In this document: piece after piece, positions 24,588 to 30,566 of the stretch | Position numbering within the stretch: the stretch's first letter is position 1 | How the letters are laid out: every line of letters starts with the position of its first letter | Origin: Flavobacteriales bacterium UBA720 | Lineage (GTDB): Bacteria > Bacteroidota > Bacteroidia > Flavobacteriales > Weeksellaceae | Reading direction: 5' to 3' | DNA: 30,566 nucleotides | Assembly: GCA_002297505.1 (NCBI GenBank) | Contig: DBLQ01000111.1 | Coordinates: 1-30,566, forward strand | Notes under the pieces: model-generated | The model's database searches: none | What the model was told of the DNA's origin: nothing | What the model saw: the letters and a program-made list of their open reading frames with translations, nothing else | Made by a program: the position numbers and the translations under genes

Positions 24588-25295
24588 TTATGATTTCCTG
24601 GTCAATCTCGCCAGATAAGAATCCTCATCTTGCAAGACTTTTTCGATTTTAAAACCATTATGTTCCGCAGCATTTTTCAAAGTATCAAAGTCGAGATACA
24701 ACCATTTTATTGGCTCTTCCGATTCGCCTTTGTAATGAACTGTGTAATCTAGTTCGCCATAATAACCGTCTGCCGGAATGTAAACGCCACCGTCTTCGTC
24801 CTGGTCAAACATATAAAGAATGTCTGTACTGTCGATCAATATTTGACCGTTTTTGTTTAATAGAGAATGTAGTTTGTTGAGATAAATATCAATCACATTC
24901 AGGCTTTGGAAGATTCCCGTTCCGTTCATCAATAAAAGAATCGTATCGAAATTGCCTTCCGAAAACTGTAACATATTTTCGGCAACAGCTTTCTTGATTC
25001 CTCTTAGTTGACAAACCTTAATAGATTTTGGAGAAATATCTAATGCTGTAACGTCCAGATTTTTTTCATTCTGGAGATAAAGAGAATGCGAACCAGCACC
25101 AGCTCCAATGTCCAAAACTTTTCCGTTGGCTAATTTCAAAGCTTTCTGTTCAATTTTATTCATCCCATCAAAATCCCGGAAAAGATAATCCACAGGAAGT
25201 TCATCCAGTTCAGAAATCGAAGTTTCGGTTTGCAGATCTACCGGATTTTCGTTGTGGAAAAAATCCCATATTGCACGTCCCATTAAGTCTTTCAT
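24588..25295 (-). CDS. Class I SAM-dependent methyltransferase
   Basis: I choose the ATG at 25295 (MKDLMGRAIWDFFHNENP), giving 235 residues. The frame extends 13 codons to 25334, but a good -7 promoter box (25312-25319) lies within that extension. Motif I, VLDIGAGAGSHSLYLQ, and the following acidic residue in VTALDISPKS bind S-adenosylmethionine. Later motifs (FDTILLLMNGTGIFQ and LHSLLNKNGQILIDSTD) complete the Rossmann-type fold. The substrate is not evident; homologues are usually annotated only as class I methyltransferases. There is no signal peptide, so it is cytoplasmic. It is convergent with the metG operon and divergent from the repeat region. Confidence 0.88.
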   Translation of the reverse strand: MKDLMGRAIWDFFHNENPVDLQTETSISELDELPVDYLFRDFDGMNKIEQKALKLANGKVLDIGAGAGSHSLYLQNEKNLDVTALDISPKSIKVCQLRGIKKAVAENMLQFSEGNFDTILLLMNGTGIFQSLNVIDIYLNKLHSLLNKNGQILIDSTDILYMFDQDEDGGVYIPADGYYGELDYTVHYKGESEEPIKWLYLDFDTLKNAAEHNGFKIEKVLQDEDSYLARLTRKS

Positions 25296-25311
25296 AGCGG
25301 TAATTGTAGCG

Positions 25312-25319
25312 CAAAGATA
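25312..25319 (-). promoter_or_regulatory. -7 box of the methyltransferase promoter
   Basis: The minus strand reads TATCTTTG, an excellent match to the Bacteroidota TAnnTTTG element, 17 bases upstream of the ATG at 25295. The -33 element is unclear (TTG at 25332-25334 is close, TTTTG at 25348 is far). The position supports the shorter start of the gene. Confidence 0.5.
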
Positions 25320-25407
25320 AAATTTTTGAGACAATCCGGTTTTCGATCAAAAGACAATTTCAACGCATCATCCGGCAAGATCCATGATCTTCAACTTTTG
25401 TCAGATC

Positions 25408-25610
25408 AATGGTATTTCCTACGGAGCTTTCCTGATCTCCTAATTTTCTATCTATTAACAGTTGGTCTTTACAAGACTTCAAAAATTACGAAAAGTATAC
25501 ATTATTAACAGGCCGCTCCTACGGAGCTTTCCTGATCTCCTTATTTTCTATCTATTAACAGTTGGTCTCTACGAGACCTAATATAGCTCCGTGGTAGCGG
25601 CCTGTTAATA
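25408..25610. repeat. Palindromic repeat array, reverse-oriented units and junction hairpin
   Basis: Two nearly identical blocks of about 60 bp start at 25418 and 25518, exactly 100 bp apart (CCTACGGAGCTTTCCTGATC onward). Reverse-complemented, they resemble the roughly 50-bp units of the neighbouring forward array. At the junction the arms 25503-25528 and 25585-25610 are complementary at 24 of 26 positions. Between them is a perfect 6-bp hairpin, GGTCTC-TAC-GAGACC (25564-25578). The whole could fold as a large cruciform or RNA hairpin. No coding frame is supported here. Confidence 0.8.
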
Positions 25611-25866
25611 GCAAAAACCAACTAACCACTCAAAAGCTCCGTAGGAGCGACCTGTTAATAGCCAAAACCGATTAACCAATCAAAAGCTCCGCTAGGAGCG
25701 ACCTGTTAATAGCAAAACCGATTAACCAACCAAAAGCTCCGCTAGGAGCGACCTGTTAATAGCAAAAACCACCTAACCACTCAAAAGCTCCGCTAGGAGC
25801 GACCTGTTAATAGCAAAAACCAGCTAACCACTCAAAAGCTCCATAGGAGCGACCTGTTAATAGCAA
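25581..25866. repeat. Palindromic tandem repeat array, forward units, period 50-51 bp
   Basis: The core AGCTCC recurs at 25585, 25635, 25685, 25735, 25786 and 25837 (spacing 50, 50, 50, 51, 51). Each unit has a small palindrome, GCTCC-GCTA-GGAGC or a variant, then GACCTGTTAATAGC, an A-run and a variable CTAACCACTC-like stretch. The variable part is only about 10-12 bases, so this is not a CRISPR array. The palindrome type resembles REP-like elements that I recall from other Bacteroidota. Confidence 0.85.
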
Positions 25867-25977
25867 TCATTTTCATCTTGCAATACCGTTAATTGACAAA
25901 AAACTTTAATGATCTAATGGAATTCAATAAGAATTGACTCTAATTTTAATCCATTGTAAACACCGAAGGTTACAAGC

Positions 25978-26355
25978 AATCTTGTTTTAAACAAAATACA
26001 ATTGCAGGAAGTTATAAACAGCATTGTTTTAAACAAAATACAATTGCAGGAGATTACAAACAACCTTGTTTCAAATAAAACACATTCTCCGGAGATTACA
26101 AACAACCTTATTTTAAACAAAATACATTCTCCGGAAGTTACAAACAACCTTGTTTCAAATAAAATACATTCTCCGGAGATTACAAACAACCTTGTTTTAA
26201 ACAAAATACATTCTCCGGAGGTTACAAACAACCCTGTTTCAAATAAAACACATTCTGCAGAGGTTACAAACAATCTTGTTTTAAACCAACGGACTTCTCC
26301 GGAGATTATAAACATCCTCGTTTCAAACAAACCAGTTTCTAGGTTAAATTTGGTT
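25978..26355. repeat. 42-bp tandem repeat array, nine units in alternating A/B forms
   Basis: Units start at 25978 and every 42 bp to 26314, with no indels. Two versions alternate: A has TTGTTTTAAACAAAATACA and B has TTGTTTCAAATAAAACACA, in the order A A B A B A B A B, so the higher-order period is 84 bp. Both share CATTCTCCGGAG and TTACAAACAAC in the better units. Because 42 is a multiple of 3, frames stay open on both strands: plus from about 25960 to 26445 (14-residue repeats such as EITNNLVLNKIHSP, no ATG, TTG at 26002) and minus 25914-26363 (ATG start, repeats such as ECILFKTRLFVISG). Unit differences change amino acids in both frames, so I annotate a repeat and not a gene. Confidence 0.85.
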
Positions 26356-26441
26356 ATTGCCATTATTACTTTTTTCTATGTACTCTCGGTTCGGATTTTG
26401 CTGAGAATGCCTAACTTGTATCTCCAATTTGAACTCAATCT

Positions 26442-27584
26442 ATGACAGATAAAAACAAAAACTTCCGTATGGGTTTCACGTTCAGCAAGCACGTTCCGGA
26501 AGAAGTTTCAGATTTCGACAGGGTTTTCGGGATTTTCAAGGATCTGCTCATCCACACTTCGGGCGATCTGGACGAAGCCTTTGACTGGCTGGATATGCTG
26601 GACAAAGAATATGACATCTTCAATGAAACTTACACGCTGGAAAACTTCATCGAAGACCTTAAAAAACGAGGCTACATCCGGGAGGAAATCGACAACGAAG
26701 ATGGCAACACCGGGCCGGGTGAAGGCAAAAATGTCCTGACTGCCAAGCTGGAAGCCGCTCTCCGCGAATATGCGCTGGATCAGATTTTCGGCAAACTCAG
26801 AAAGAGCGGCGTGGGCAATCACCGAACCAATAAAAGTGGTGTTGGCGACGAAAAAGATGGCGAAAACCGCAACTTCCAATTCGGCGACGACCTGGCTCTG
26901 GTTAACCTGACAGAAAGTATCAAGAATGCCCAGATCAACAATGGCATTGCTGATTTGAGACTCACGGAAAATGACCTCATCGTAGAAGAAACCAAGCACA
27001 AGGCGCAGATGAGCACGGTTCTGATGATCGACATCAGCCACTCTATGATCCTCTATGGCGAAGATCGCATCACGCCGGCCAAAAAAGTCGCGATGGCACT
27101 GGTAGAACTCATCAAAAGGAAATATCCGAAAGATTCCATTGATATCATTGTCTTCGGGAATGATGCGTGGCCGATTCAGATCAAAGATTTGCCTTACCTG
27201 CAAGTCGGGCCTTATCATACCAATACCGTGGCAGGATTGGAATTGGCCATGGACATTCTCAGAAGAAAGCGTAATACCAACAAGCAAATATTTATTATCA
27301 CGGACGGGAAACCAAGCTGCCTGAAACTGCCGACCGGCGAATATTATATGAACAGCGTAGGTCTGGATGAAAAAATCGTCTCCGAGTGCCTCAACCGCGC
27401 GGCACAGGCCAGAAAACTAAAAATCCCAATCACCACGTTTATGATTGCGCAGGATCCTTACCTCAGACAGTTCGTGAAAGCTTTCACAGCTCAGAATAAA
27501 GGAAAAGCGTTCCTGACCGGACTCTCAGGACTGGGACAAATGATATTTGAGGATTACGAAAAAAACAGAATAAAAAGGATTTGA
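26442..27584 (+). CDS. VWA-domain protein, ChlD/CoxE-like
   Basis: A 380-residue cytoplasmic protein. The N-terminal half (about 1-185) is mostly helical and acidic, with a glycine-rich linker that contains KSGVG twice (about 121-135). The C-terminal von Willebrand A domain (about 188-375) has a complete MIDAS: DISHS (D197, S199, S201), a threonine at 260 or 262, and ITDGKPS (D288). So it should bind a divalent metal and a protein partner. The AAA+ gene follows 202 bp downstream on the same strand, and this pairing copies the logic of Mg-chelatase ChlD/ChlI and MoxR/VWA systems. The ATG at 26442 overlaps the stop of the repeat-encoded frame (ATGA). The coding DNA is visibly GC-richer than the repeats before it. 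The target is unknown. Confidence 0.88.
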   Translation: MTDKNKNFRMGFTFSKHVPEEVSDFDRVFGIFKDLLIHTSGDLDEAFDWLDMLDKEYDIFNETYTLENFIEDLKKRGYIREEIDNEDGNTGPGEGKNVLTAKLEAALREYALDQIFGKLRKSGVGNHRTNKSGVGDEKDGENRNFQFGDDLALVNLTESIKNAQINNGIADLRLTENDLIVEETKHKAQMSTVLMIDISHSMILYGEDRITPAKKVAMALVELIKRKYPKDSIDIIVFGNDAWPIQIKDLPYLQVGPYHTNTVAGLELAMDILRRKRNTNKQIFIITDGKPSCLKLPTGEYYMNSVGLDEKIVSECLNRAAQARKLKIPITTFMIAQDPYLRQFVKAFTAQNKGKAFLTGLSGLGQMIFEDYEKNRIKRI

Positions 27585-27638
27585 AAGAAGATTCAAGAAT
27601 CAAGGCAAAAGATAAAAATTAACTTTTCAAAAAATTTC

Positions 27639-27765
27639 AACCACAAAAGGCATAAGAGTTTTATTAATATAGAATACAAAAGACTTCATCAAAAATTTAC
27701 AGCTCACTTTTTTAAACTTTTGCTGAGCTATATTTTTAAATATTCCTTTTGTGCCTTTTGTGGTT
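27639..27765. repeat. MITE-like element with 20-bp terminal inverted repeats, copy 2 of 2
   Basis: The arms 27639-27658 (AACCACAAAAGGCATAAG start) and 27746-27765 (ending CCTTTTGTGGTT) are complementary with two mismatches. An inner AGCTCA/TGAGCT pair can form a second stem. The design matches 10846-10952. It occupies nearly all of the VWA-AAA+ intergenic gap and would be transcribed with the two genes. Confidence 0.7.
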
Positions 27766-27786
27766 TATTAAATTATATCACTAAAA

Positions 27787-29241
27787 ATGAAAAACGATAC
27801 AACATTCAAAGAATTAAAACAATCGGGATACACGGATAAAACCATCAGTCAGGAGATCCAGGCAAATCTGGTCGCCAAAATCAAAGCTAAAGAACCGGTT
27901 TTCCAAGGACTTTGGGGTTACGAAGACACCGTGATTCCACAATTAAAGAAAGCAATTTTGGCAGGTCATCACATCAATCTTTTAGGATTGCGTGGACAGG
28001 CAAAAACCAGAATTGCCAGAAGTATGGTCAATCTTCTGGACGAATATATGCCGATTGTGAAAGGTTCGGAAATCAATGACAGCCCGTTTCAGCCGATTTC
28101 CAAATTTGCCAGAGATCTTGTTGCAGAATTGGGAGATGACACGCCAATTTCCTGGGTTCACCGTTCCGATCGCTTCTTTGAAAAATTAGCTACACCAGAT
28201 GTGAATGTGGCGGATTTGATCGGCGACATTGACCCGATCAAAGCAGCAACTTTGAAACTGCCTTATTCCGATGAACGCGTTTTGCATTATGGGATGATCC
28301 TAAGAGCGAACCGTTCGATTTTTGTATTGAACGAGTTGCCGGATTTGCAGGCGAGAATTCAGGTTTCTTTGTTTAATATTTTGCAGGAAGGTGATGTTCA
28401 GATCCGTGGTTTCCAGTTGAGAATGCCTTTGGATATTCAGTTTGTGTTTACAGCAAATCCGGAAGATTACACCAACAGAGGAAGTATTGTAACGCCGCTG
28501 AAAGACCGGATCGGATCCCAGATTTTCACGCATTATCCGAAAACTGTGGCGTTGGCGAGGCAAATCACCGAACAGGAAGCGGCAATTGCTGACGATGATA
28601 AAGCCAAAATCCATGTTCCCGATTTGGCCAGAAATCTATTGGAAGAAGTAGCCTTCGCTGCCCGTGAAAGCGAATATGTTGATGCCAAAAGCGGTGTGAG
28701 TGCGAGATTAACCATCAGCGCTATGGAAAACCTGATGGCTGCGGCCAAACTCCGATTACTGGAATCCGGTTCCGAGCAAACCAATATCCGCCTGATTGAT
28801 TTTATGTCAATCGTTCCGTCTATCACTGGGAAAATTGAACTGGTGTATGAAGGTGAGCAGGAAGGTGCTGATTTTGTGGCGAAAATCCTGATCGATGATG
28901 CTGTGATGACACAATTCGAAAGTCTTTTCCCACGAGTTCCCAAACTGGAGAAAGAAGGTTTGAAAAATGCGTACACAGATCTCATTCAATGGTTCAACAA
29001 TAATCAGCTGGAACTCAATTATGCTGATTCTGACGAGGAATTCTATAAAAAACTAAACAGTATTAAACCATTAACAACATTAATTGAGGATAATGTTGCC
29101 GACTTGGATGAAGTCGATAAAAACTTCTGCAAAGAATTGGTGCTTTGGGCTTTGACCATCAGTAAAAAATTGGATAAGTCTGAGAATGCTTCTGCTTTTA
29201 ATTTTGAATCGGCGGGAATTGGGCAGTTTTTCAGAAGTTAA
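27787..29241 (+). CDS. AAA+ ATPase, magnesium-chelatase ChlI/MoxR-like
   Basis: A 484-residue cytoplasmic AAA+ protein. After a helical N-terminus comes the Walker A position GLRGQAKT (67-74), where the glycine before the lysine is alanine (A72). The Walker B position reads IFVLNE (178-183), with asparagine N182 in place of the usual aspartate. Sensor 1 is TANPED (N224) and is followed by TPLKDRIGSQI, with a likely arginine finger at R241. I recall the same replacements in homologues from other bacteria, so they look like family traits. The C-terminal part is helical, as in ChlI. Together with the VWA protein upstream it probably forms a chelatase- or chaperone-like remodelling complex. There are no porphyrin genes nearby, so a true Mg-chelatase is unlikely. 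Confidence 0.88.
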   Translation: MKNDTTFKELKQSGYTDKTISQEIQANLVAKIKAKEPVFQGLWGYEDTVIPQLKKAILAGHHINLLGLRGQAKTRIARSMVNLLDEYMPIVKGSEINDSPFQPISKFARDLVAELGDDTPISWVHRSDRFFEKLATPDVNVADLIGDIDPIKAATLKLPYSDERVLHYGMILRANRSIFVLNELPDLQARIQVSLFNILQEGDVQIRGFQLRMPLDIQFVFTANPEDYTNRGSIVTPLKDRIGSQIFTHYPKTVALARQITEQEAAIADDDKAKIHVPDLARNLLEEVAFAARESEYVDAKSGVSARLTISAMENLMAAAKLRLLESGSEQTNIRLIDFMSIVPSITGKIELVYEGEQEGADFVAKILIDDAVMTQFESLFPRVPKLEKEGLKNAYTDLIQWFNNNQLELNYADSDEEFYKKLNSIKPLTTLIEDNVADLDEVDKNFCKELVLWALTISKKLDKSENASAFNFESAGIGQFFRS

Positions 29242-29263
29242 TCTAAGTCTAATTTCAAAATAC

Positions 29264-29295
29264 AAAAACCTCGGAGAAAATTCTCTGAGGTTTTT
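29264..29295 (+). terminator. Intrinsic terminator after the AAA+ gene
   Basis: The stem AAAAACCTC-G-GAGA with TCTC-T-GAGGTTTTT encloses an AAAT loop, with T-rich sequence following. It starts 22 bases after the stop codon. A-rich and T-rich flanks could let it act on both strands. Confidence 0.85.
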
Positions 29296-29300
29296 ATTTT

Positions 29301-29390
29301 ATAACCCATTGTAAAGGAAATCTTTTTTGCGAGAGGCTATGCAAAGCAAAAAGATTGCGGTGGACAGCGGGATTAAGCGCCTGAAAAAAA
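29301..29390. repeat. Dispersed intergenic element, copy 3 of 3
   Basis: A shorter and more diverged copy of the 3601-3714 element: ATCTTTTTTGCG on the left, then GCAAAAAGATTGCGGTGG, ACAGCGGGATTAAGCGCCT on the right. The centre is only about 15 bases. It lies between the convergent AAA+ gene and the MFS gene, in the same orientation as the other copies. Confidence 0.65.
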
Positions 29391-29402
29391 TGACTGAGGA
29401 AG

Positions 29403-29452
29403 GATGAATGATGTTTGATGATTGATGACTGATGTTTGATGACTGATGATCA
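29403..29452. repeat. Simple TGATG-type satellite
   Basis: A degenerate run of TGATGTTTGATGATTGATGA-like words with a period near 10 or less. Similar short GATTGAT/TGATAA stretches occur at about 1738, 5957 and 7502 near gene ends. Confidence 0.5.
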
Positions 29453-29476
29453 ATTGAATGAGCAAATGAGAAAGCA

Positions 29477-29509
29477 AAGCCCCGTTTTTGCAATAAAAAA
29501 AAGGGGCTT
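29477..29509. terminator. Hairpin downstream of the partial MFS gene, weak terminator candidate
   Basis: AAGCCCC (29477-29483) pairs with GGGGCTT (29503-29509); the long loop holds complementary T and A runs that could extend the stem. It is 23 bases past the MFS stop codon on the minus strand. No U-tract follows the stem, which lowers confidence. Confidence 0.4.
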
Positions 29510-29531
29510 CGCAAGTGAAAACAAGGTATTT

Positions 29532-30566
29532 TTATATGGCTGACCCTGCGCCGTCTTTCAGGCTTTCTGCTAATTTTTTTCTTTCTCTTAAGCGTCTTCG
29601 GGCAACGACGGATTTACCGCCAAAGAGTCTTACGAGCTTATTTAAAGTAAATTTAGGATATCCGAAATGATGGGTCATTACGAAAATTAAAATCCCAAAA
29701 CCGGCAAGTACAATATATCCGAACAGTTTTTTGTTGGCTACAATCATCGCATTGAGCTGAATGGTTTTCAGGCTGAGATTGGGTTGGGCGTTGAGCGTCA
29801 TTCCGTCCATATAGACTGCTAAATCTCCAAGACTTTCAATCTGAAATTGGTATTGAGTCCACGAAAATAGGGCGGAGAAAAGTCCGACTGTGAAGAAAGA
29901 ACGCCAAAGCAAAAACAATCCGATTGCGGGTAACATATCGTTGATTTCGAGCTTATCTAAAGCGTAATACCAAACGGATATGTAGAGCGAACACATCCCG
30001 AATCCTTTTAAAAACATCGGCAGATACCAGCTTTCATAACTGAACTCGAGTACCATCGAAAAATACATTATGATGCAGTACGCCACCATCGAAGAAAAGC
30101 CTGCAAAAATGAAAAACTTGAGCTTTTTTTCTTTTTTAAACCAATACACGGCTAAAATTCCTGCCAGTAACATTCCCGGAATCATCATCATATTCAGTTT
30201 CGCATTCGTCAACTGGTCGTACCCTAAAACTCCGACTGAAAAGATGTTCTGAAGCGAAGTGGTTGCCAGAAACATCCCTAGACAAAGCAAAAGGAATAAG
30301 CCAACCTGCACATTGTTTCGTGTGAAGATTTTGAATGAAAGATACGGTCGTTTTAATGTCGCCTGACGAATGACCATCAGAGCAAAACTCACAAATGCAG
30401 CAATACTTGCATTGATAATATTCTGAGAATTGAGCCAATCCTGTTGCTTCCCAAATGAAAAAACATACGCCGAAAACATAAATGTGGAAATAAACAGAAG
30501 AATACTCAGCCAGTCGATATAATGCAAAGGCATTTTAAGCGCAAAATATTTATCGTGCATCAATAC
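29532..30566 (-). CDS. MFS transporter, DHA2 (EmrB/QacA) type, C-terminal part
   Basis: The frame is open to the right edge, so the N-terminal part of the gene lies outside the window; the TTG at 30563 and the ATG at 30560 are internal. The visible 344 or so residues contain about eight or nine hydrophobic segments and begin with HYIDWLSILLFISTFMFSAY. In 14-segment drug exporters this is the central DWxGxxL-type segment that links the two halves. The soluble tail (about 310-343) is highly basic (VVARRRLRERKKLAESLK). DHA2 proteins are proton-driven inner-membrane exporters, often paired with EmrA and TolC-type genes, which may lie upstream outside this window. The substrate is unknown. Confidence 0.82.
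   Translation of the reverse strand, partial: VLMHDKYFALKMPLHYIDWLSILLFISTFMFSAYVFSFGKQQDWLNSQNIINASIAAFVSFALMVIRQATLKRPYLSFKIFTRNNVQVGLFLLLCLGMFLATTSLQNIFSVGVLGYDQLTNAKLNMMMIPGMLLAGILAVYWFKKEKKLKFFIFAGFSSMVAYCIIMYFSMVLEFSYESWYLPMFLKGFGMCSLYISVWYYALDKLEINDMLPAIGLFLLWRSFFTVGLFSALFSWTQYQFQIESLGDLAVYMDGMTLNAQPNLSLKTIQLNAMIVANKKLFGYIVLAGFGILIFVMTHHFGYPKFTLNKLVRLFGGKSVVARRRLRERKKLAESLKDGAGSAI

Noticed and set aside
25296..25334. N-terminal extension of the methyltransferase to 25334
   Set aside because: A good TAnnTTTG box lies within the extension, and MKDLMG at 25295 is a convincing start.
25581..25866. Possible CRISPR array (regular 50-51 bp spacing)
   Set aside because: The variable stretch per unit is only about 10-12 bases and is itself similar between units, the repeats contain indels, and there are no cas genes in the window.
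25914..26363. Minus-strand 149-residue ORF over the 42-bp array
   Set aside because: It has an ATG, but the same repeat period keeps it open. No family is recognised and there is no independent sign of coding.
26002..26445. Plus-strand 147-residue ORF over the 42-bp array
   Set aside because: It has no ATG, starts only at TTG within a repeat, and exists because the period is a multiple of 3. Reported as a finding but not annotated as a gene.
26508..27287. 259-residue minus-strand ORF opposite the VWA gene
   Set aside because: It is a shadow of the clearly conserved plus-strand VWA frame; no domain is visible and its composition is odd.
27787..29241. True magnesium chelatase subunit for chlorophyll synthesis
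   Set aside because: There are no tetrapyrrole genes nearby, the Walker motifs are non-canonical, and non-photosynthetic bacteria commonly carry such ChlI-like proteins.

Overview
This window looks like chromosome of a Flavobacteriia member (Bacteroidota), most like Chryseobacterium or a close Weeksellaceae relative. I infer this from the protein sequences, the AT-rich intergenic DNA, the SusC/SusD-type outer-membrane uptake genes, a few TAnnTTTG-type -7 boxes, the lack of strong Shine-Dalgarno sequences, and many short palindromic intergenic repeats. No database search was possible.

Layout. 1-1111 (+): 3' end of an FMN/3Fe-4S glutamate-synthase-family gene. 1112-1768: terminators and a 21-bp tandem array. 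1769-5031 (-): two purine genes, guaA and purD, separated by repeat-rich DNA. 5240-5956 (-): pirin. 6112-21552 (-): a starch/maltodextrin utilisation region. Read in the direction of transcription it is susC, susD and two SusE/SusF-type lipoprotein genes, then a terminator; a GH97 alpha-glucosidase (SusB type); a bile-acid/sodium-symporter-like gene; then a tight run of GH13 amylase/neopullulanase, KilA-N protein, secreted NTF2-like protein and an SLC45/GPH-like MFS sugar transporter, closed by a terminator. 22151-24552 (+): metG and a small secreted protein. 24588-25295 (-): a SAM methyltransferase. 25296-26441: 1.1 kb without a convincing gene, filled by a two-orientation palindromic array of about 50 bp per unit and a strict 42-bp tandem array. 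26442-29241 (+): a VWA protein and a ChlI/MoxR-like AAA+ ATPase. 29532 to the end (-): C-terminal part of a 14-TM drug-efflux-type MFS protein.

How the genes work together. SusD and the SusE/F lipoproteins should bind starch at the cell surface and SusC should import oligosaccharides using TonB energy. The GH13 and GH97 enzymes should cut them to glucose or short maltodextrins in the periplasm, and the MFS protein should carry those across the inner membrane. No obvious surface amylase (SusG type, lipoprotein) and no SusR/LacI-type regulator lie in the window. The KilA-N gene inside the amylase-transporter run is the odd member.

The least explained parts are the repeat-filled gap before the VWA/AAA+ pair, the pair itself, the KilA-N gene in a sugar operon, and at least two families of dispersed intergenic elements (three copies of one, two of another).
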